A program made the position numbers and the translations under genes. 64,000 bases of DNA from JBOGEB01 sp050743125. GTDB taxonomy: Bacteria > Actinomycetota > Nitriliruptoria > Euzebyales > Egibacteraceae. The stretch lies in the NCBI GenBank assembly GCA_050743125.1, contig JBOGEB010000001.1:41472-105471 (forward strand). Direction: 5' to 3'. Of this stretch, positions 61,104 to 64,000 are shown one piece after another. The stretch's first letter is position 1. Each line of letters begins with the position of its first letter. The notes under the pieces were generated by a model. That model ran no database searches, was not told the DNA's origin, and worked only from the letters and a program-made list of their open reading frames with translations.

Positions 61104-61523
61104 ATGGCTGACAGCTTTGCGAGCTCGCCCCAGGTTCGAGCACGCATGCAACGCCAGCGACGGCGCGACACCGGCCTGGAGCTTGCCGTGCGCCGGGAGC
61201 TGCACCGAAGGGGCCTGCGCTATCGGCTGCACCGTCGACCCCTCCCCGAACTGCGCCGGGAAGCGGACATCGTCTTCCCGACGGCCAAGGTGGCGGTGTT
61301 CGCCGACAGCTGCTTCTGGCATGCCTGCCCCGACCACGGAATGGTCCCGGCGGCGAACGCGACGTGGTGGGCGGCCAAGTTCCAGAGAACTGTGGCCCGC
61401 GACGCCGAGACCACGAAGGCGCTCGAAGCTGCAGGCTGGACCGTCGTACGGGTTTGGGAGCACGAGAATCCGACCGTCGCCGCGGACGTGATCGCGGCGA
61501 TCGTTCGAGCGGCGGTCCGCTGA
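61104..61523 (+). CDS. vsr: Very short patch repair endonuclease (Vsr)
   Basis: 139 aa, usual length. SPQVRARMQRQRRRDTGLELAVRRELHRRGLRYRLHRRPLPELRREADIVFPTAKVAVFADSCFWHACPDHG contains the catalytic Asp (ADIVF) and the zinc-site CFWHAC region; WWAAKFQRTVARD and WTVVRVWEHE complete the fold. It nicks T:G mismatches arising from deaminated 5-methylcytosine at the R-M site. In standard Vsr the substrate loop reads LPGxPD; here it is LPELRREAD, a modest divergence. Starts 18 bases after the endonuclease stop. Confidence 0.94.
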   Translation: MADSFASSPQVRARMQRQRRRDTGLELAVRRELHRRGLRYRLHRRPLPELRREADIVFPTAKVAVFADSCFWHACPDHGMVPAANATWWAAKFQRTVARDAETTKALEAAGWTVVRVWEHENPTVAADVIAAIVRAAVR

Positions 61524-61542
61524 CGAGCGGGGGGCGTGGGCG

Positions 61543-63942
61543 TCAGTCGCCGGGAGACCAGGCGACGGGGGAGAGGCCGAGGGGGCGGCCGAGGCGGGCG
61601 GCGAATTCGGCCTGCCTTCGGCCTGTCTGGGCGCGGGTCGCCAGGTCGTAGGCGAGCTCCTGGGCGAGCGTGAAGTCGATGGCGACGCCGAGGTCGGCCG
61701 ACAGCGCGATCCAGCGCTCCACGGCGTCGGCGTCGGCGTCGTCGAGGCTCGCGCAAGCCTTGCGGGTCGCCTCGACGAGGCCGGCGGTGACCGCCTCGGC
61801 GACCGGCTCCAGGTTCAGCTCGTAGCCCTGTACCCGCGCGAGGTCCACCGTCGCGCGGATCCACTCGAAGGCGCTGGGGTCAGACACCGCGCCCGCTGCC
61901 AGCCGCTCCAGCTCGGCGTCGAGGGTGAGCTCCGCCGCGGCCCGCAGCTCGCGCGGCAGCGTGTACCCGGCGTCGACGAGCATCTCGAGGGTCCGCTGGT
62001 GGTCGTAGTAGAGCCGTCCGTACGCTTCGCGGAAGCGGGTGCGCAGGTCGCTGAAGATCGCGCCGACCACCTCTTGCACGCCGTCGGGTAGGAGCGCCTC
62101 GAAGCCGAACTCAGTACCCGGCAGGACCTCGGTGACGAGCTTGATGAGCCGCGCCATGGGTGCGGTCGGGAACGCCTGCCACAGTCTTCGTTCCGCTCTA
62201 CTGAACGCCTCGTCGCTGCGGTTCCGGCTCACGGACCCGTGCACGTCGAGTCCGCCGAGGTGGACCGCCGCCACGACGAAGTCGGTCCGGCGGCCCGTGG
62301 CGAGGGAGGTCACCTCGAGCTGCGCAGTCGACAGCCCGGCCTGGTGGCCCTGCTCCCTGCGGTGGCTGTGCACGGTCACCGCCTCGCCTCCGGTGACGGA
62401 TTCGGCCTGCAGGGGGCGGACGAGGCCGACCAGCGCGAGGTGCGCCGCGACCCGCGCCGGGCTGACCGCGGCGGGCTCGATGTGCTCGCGCCACACGTCC
62501 GCGCCTGTGCCGACCTCTGGCCGGTTGCTGCGGGCCTCGCCCAGGACGGCGAGCACCTGGGCCCAGGGCGCCTGGACGCCGACCTCCTCGAGCAGCCCGA
62601 GGACCCGGTGCGCCGAGCGGAGCACGTAGCGGGTCTCGATCCCGGACACGTCGGCGAAGAACCAGCCGCAGCTCGTGTACATCACCATCGCGTGCCGCTG
62701 AGCCTCGAGCAGCGCCCACAGGTCGACCTGCTCGGCGTCCGTCAGGCGCTGGCGGGCGTGCCGGCGCAGGAACTCCGACCGGGACAGCTGGCCCAGCCGC
62801 ATCGCGATGGAGTCGTCGCGCGCCGCCCAGGGGTCGGTGAGCAGCTCGTCCCCGCGTGCCTCGAACGCTGCCGCCGCCGCGTCCCGGACGACGTCGAGCG
62901 CCTGCCGCAGCGGTGTGCGCCATGCCTGCGACCAGCCGGCGTGGGAGTTGGTCACGCACCCGCAGTCGCGATACCAGCGGCCGACGCCGTGGGCGCAGCT
63001 CCACGCGGTGCCCTCGCCCCCGACGACCTCGACCTCGTCGGTCGGCGGATGCGCGGAGAGGAACGCCTCGTAGCTCGTCGGCTCCAGCCCTTGCGCCTGG
63101 GCGGCGCCGAACAGCGCGTACGCGAGGCCCAGCTCGCCGAAGTGGTGGTGGTGGCCGAAGGTCTCGCCGTCGAGCGCCGCGTGGACGAGGCCGTCATGCC
63201 TGGCGGCGGCGGCGCGGAGCCGGTCGAGCAGCACCGCCGTGTCGACCGTCGCCGGGTCGAACGCGAGCGCCTGCGCGAGCCCGCCGTCGTACACGAACAC
63301 CGCCACCGACCGGCCGGAGCCGTCCGAGTGCCGGTGCCGGTAAACGCGCCCGGTGTCGAGCGCTCCGGCCTGGCGCCACGAGCCACCGGGAGACCGGAAC
63401 CGCGTGACCTGGTGCGGCGCGAGCACGGTGAAGCCGACGCCTTCGTCGATCAGCGCGTCGACCGTCGCCCGGTCCACTGCGGTCTCGGGCAGCCACAGCC
63501 CCCTCGCGTCCCGCCCGAACCGACACCGGAAGTCCGCGAGCCCCCAGCGGATCTGCGTGCGCCGGTCCCGGTCGTTCGCGAGCGGGAGGATCATGTGGTT
63601 GTACGCCTGCGCGGTCGCGTTCCCGTGGCCGGTGCGACAGCGGGCGCGCCGGTCGCCGTCGAGCACCTTCGCGTAGGCGTCGGGCCAGGCGCGCTGCATC
63701 CACGACAACAGCGTCGGCCCGAAGTTGAACGAGAGCCGCTCGTAGTTGTTCACGATCCGCTCGACCCGGACGTTCTTGTCGTAGATCCGGGCGGCGCCGT
63801 TGGGCCGGTAACACTCGCGCAGGATCCGCTCGTTCCAGTCCCGGTGCGGCGCCGCGGACGGCTCGGGGTCCAGCTGCCCCGTCCACGGGTTGCCCCGCTC
63901 CGGCTGGTAGAAGTGCGCGTGTATGACGAACGGCCGCATCAC
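61543..63942 (-). CDS. Glycoside hydrolase family 57 protein with DUF3536
   Basis: 799 aa; the second Met is an equal start candidate. N-terminal PFVIHAHFYQPERGNPWTG and HGNATAQAYNHMILPLAN are GH57 landmarks. Catalytic Glu in GLWLPETAVDRATVDALIDEGV and Asp in VHAALDGETFGHHHHFGEL fit the GH57 pattern. The C-terminal half is the DUF3536 region, helical, with YTSCGWFFADVSGIETRYVL. GH57 enzymes act on alpha-glucans (amylase, branching or transferase activity); together with glgX-treY it suggests active glycogen metabolism. The last 58 bases of the window hold nothing further. Confidence 0.9.
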   Translation of the reverse strand: MMRPFVIHAHFYQPERGNPWTGQLDPEPSAAPHRDWNERILRECYRPNGAARIYDKNVRVERIVNNYERLSFNFGPTLLSWMQRAWPDAYAKVLDGDRRARCRTGHGNATAQAYNHMILPLANDRDRRTQIRWGLADFRCRFGRDARGLWLPETAVDRATVDALIDEGVGFTVLAPHQVTRFRSPGGSWRQAGALDTGRVYRHRHSDGSGRSVAVFVYDGGLAQALAFDPATVDTAVLLDRLRAAAARHDGLVHAALDGETFGHHHHFGELGLAYALFGAAQAQGLEPTSYEAFLSAHPPTDEVEVVGGEGTAWSCAHGVGRWYRDCGCVTNSHAGWSQAWRTPLRQALDVVRDAAAAAFEARGDELLTDPWAARDDSIAMRLGQLSRSEFLRRHARQRLTDAEQVDLWALLEAQRHAMVMYTSCGWFFADVSGIETRYVLRSAHRVLGLLEEVGVQAPWAQVLAVLGEARSNRPEVGTGADVWREHIEPAAVSPARVAAHLALVGLVRPLQAESVTGGEAVTVHSHRREQGHQAGLSTAQLEVTSLATGRRTDFVVAAVHLGGLDVHGSVSRNRSDEAFSRAERRLWQAFPTAPMARLIKLVTEVLPGTEFGFEALLPDGVQEVVGAIFSDLRTRFREAYGRLYYDHQRTLEMLVDAGYTLPRELRAAAELTLDAELERLAAGAVSDPSAFEWIRATVDLARVQGYELNLEPVAEAVTAGLVEATRKACASLDDADADAVERWIALSADLGVAIDFTLAQELAYDLATRAQTGRRQAEFAARLGRPLGLSPVAWSPGD

Positions 63943-64000
63943 GGCCAGTATCTCTACGTCTGCGTCGTTGTGCTTTCGACGAGCAGCGCCGCGCAGCGGG

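Overview
The window is high-GC, densely packed bacterial chromosome, almost certainly from an actinobacterium. It carries a WhiB-family regulator, the actinobacterial PspA-PspAA-HtpX-PspAB set, a DUF6893-like small protein, many GTG starts, and the order rimP-nusA-ylxR-infB-ylxP-rbfA-nrnA-truB-ribF-rpsO-pnp-(M16 peptidase)-dapB-thyX, read here on the minus strand. A run of 100 Ns at 60439-60538 shows that this is a draft scaffold. I cannot name a genus from sequence alone.

Layout. (1) 1-3.66 kb: a minus-strand operon that looks like a small RiPP (ribosomally made, modified peptide) cluster. It has an AT-rich promoter region, one or two tiny precursor-like ORFs, a 13-bp perfect stem-loop, a HEXXH protein, a stand-alone YcaO enzyme with a C-terminal proline motif, and a SAM methyltransferase that runs off the window. 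(2) 3.7-6.2 kb: a tandem-domain ThyX-like protein, then a probably leaderless HTH regulator plus Clp-N protein pair under two matching palindromes. (3) 6.3-20.6 kb: the dapB to rimP information-processing block, preceded by a leader with an anti-terminator/terminator look. (4) 20.7-30.1 kb: PPOX protein, ispG, rseP, dxr, rlmN, cdsA, frr, pyrH, tsf and rpsB, covering the MEP pathway, membrane lipid synthesis, proteolysis and translation. (5) 30.3-34.8 kb: M23 protein, XerC-type recombinase, SRAP protein, APC permease, tRNA-His, tRNA-Arg and a 39-aa membrane protein.

(6) 35.2-41.4 kb: the most unusual architecture. An apparently identical 1,451-bp direct duplication, each copy holding a 441-aa HTH/TPR regulator gene, flanks a MurC-like gene (frameshifted in a G run) and a MurF-like gene. 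(7) 41.5-46.2 kb: whiB, the envelope-stress genes pspA-pspAA-htpX-pspAB, a 48-bp perfect palindrome, a decayed small membrane ORF and nhaA. (8) 46.2-48.9 kb: a mobile-element scar zone. Two copies of a MITE-like element (termini CTAGTGGTCC/GGACCACTAG) sit in an SPFH gene (destroyed) and in an MFS transporter gene (frame kept, +65 codons); a different 191-bp element lies upstream. (9) 49.1-55.4 kb: glgX-treY (glycogen to trehalose), a TPR remnant and an aldo/keto reductase. (10) 55.5-58.9 kb: a 1,144-aa secreted subtilisin. (11) 59-61.5 kb: a restriction-modification set (C5 methyltransferase, XamI-like endonuclease broken by the gap, Vsr). (12) 61.5-63.9 kb: a GH57/DUF3536 protein.

The housekeeping genes are recognisable from family motifs. 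The points most worth following are the peptide cluster at the left end, the duplicated-regulator/Mur-ligase island, and the short GC-rich repeats inside or next to genes (truB, nusA, MFS).
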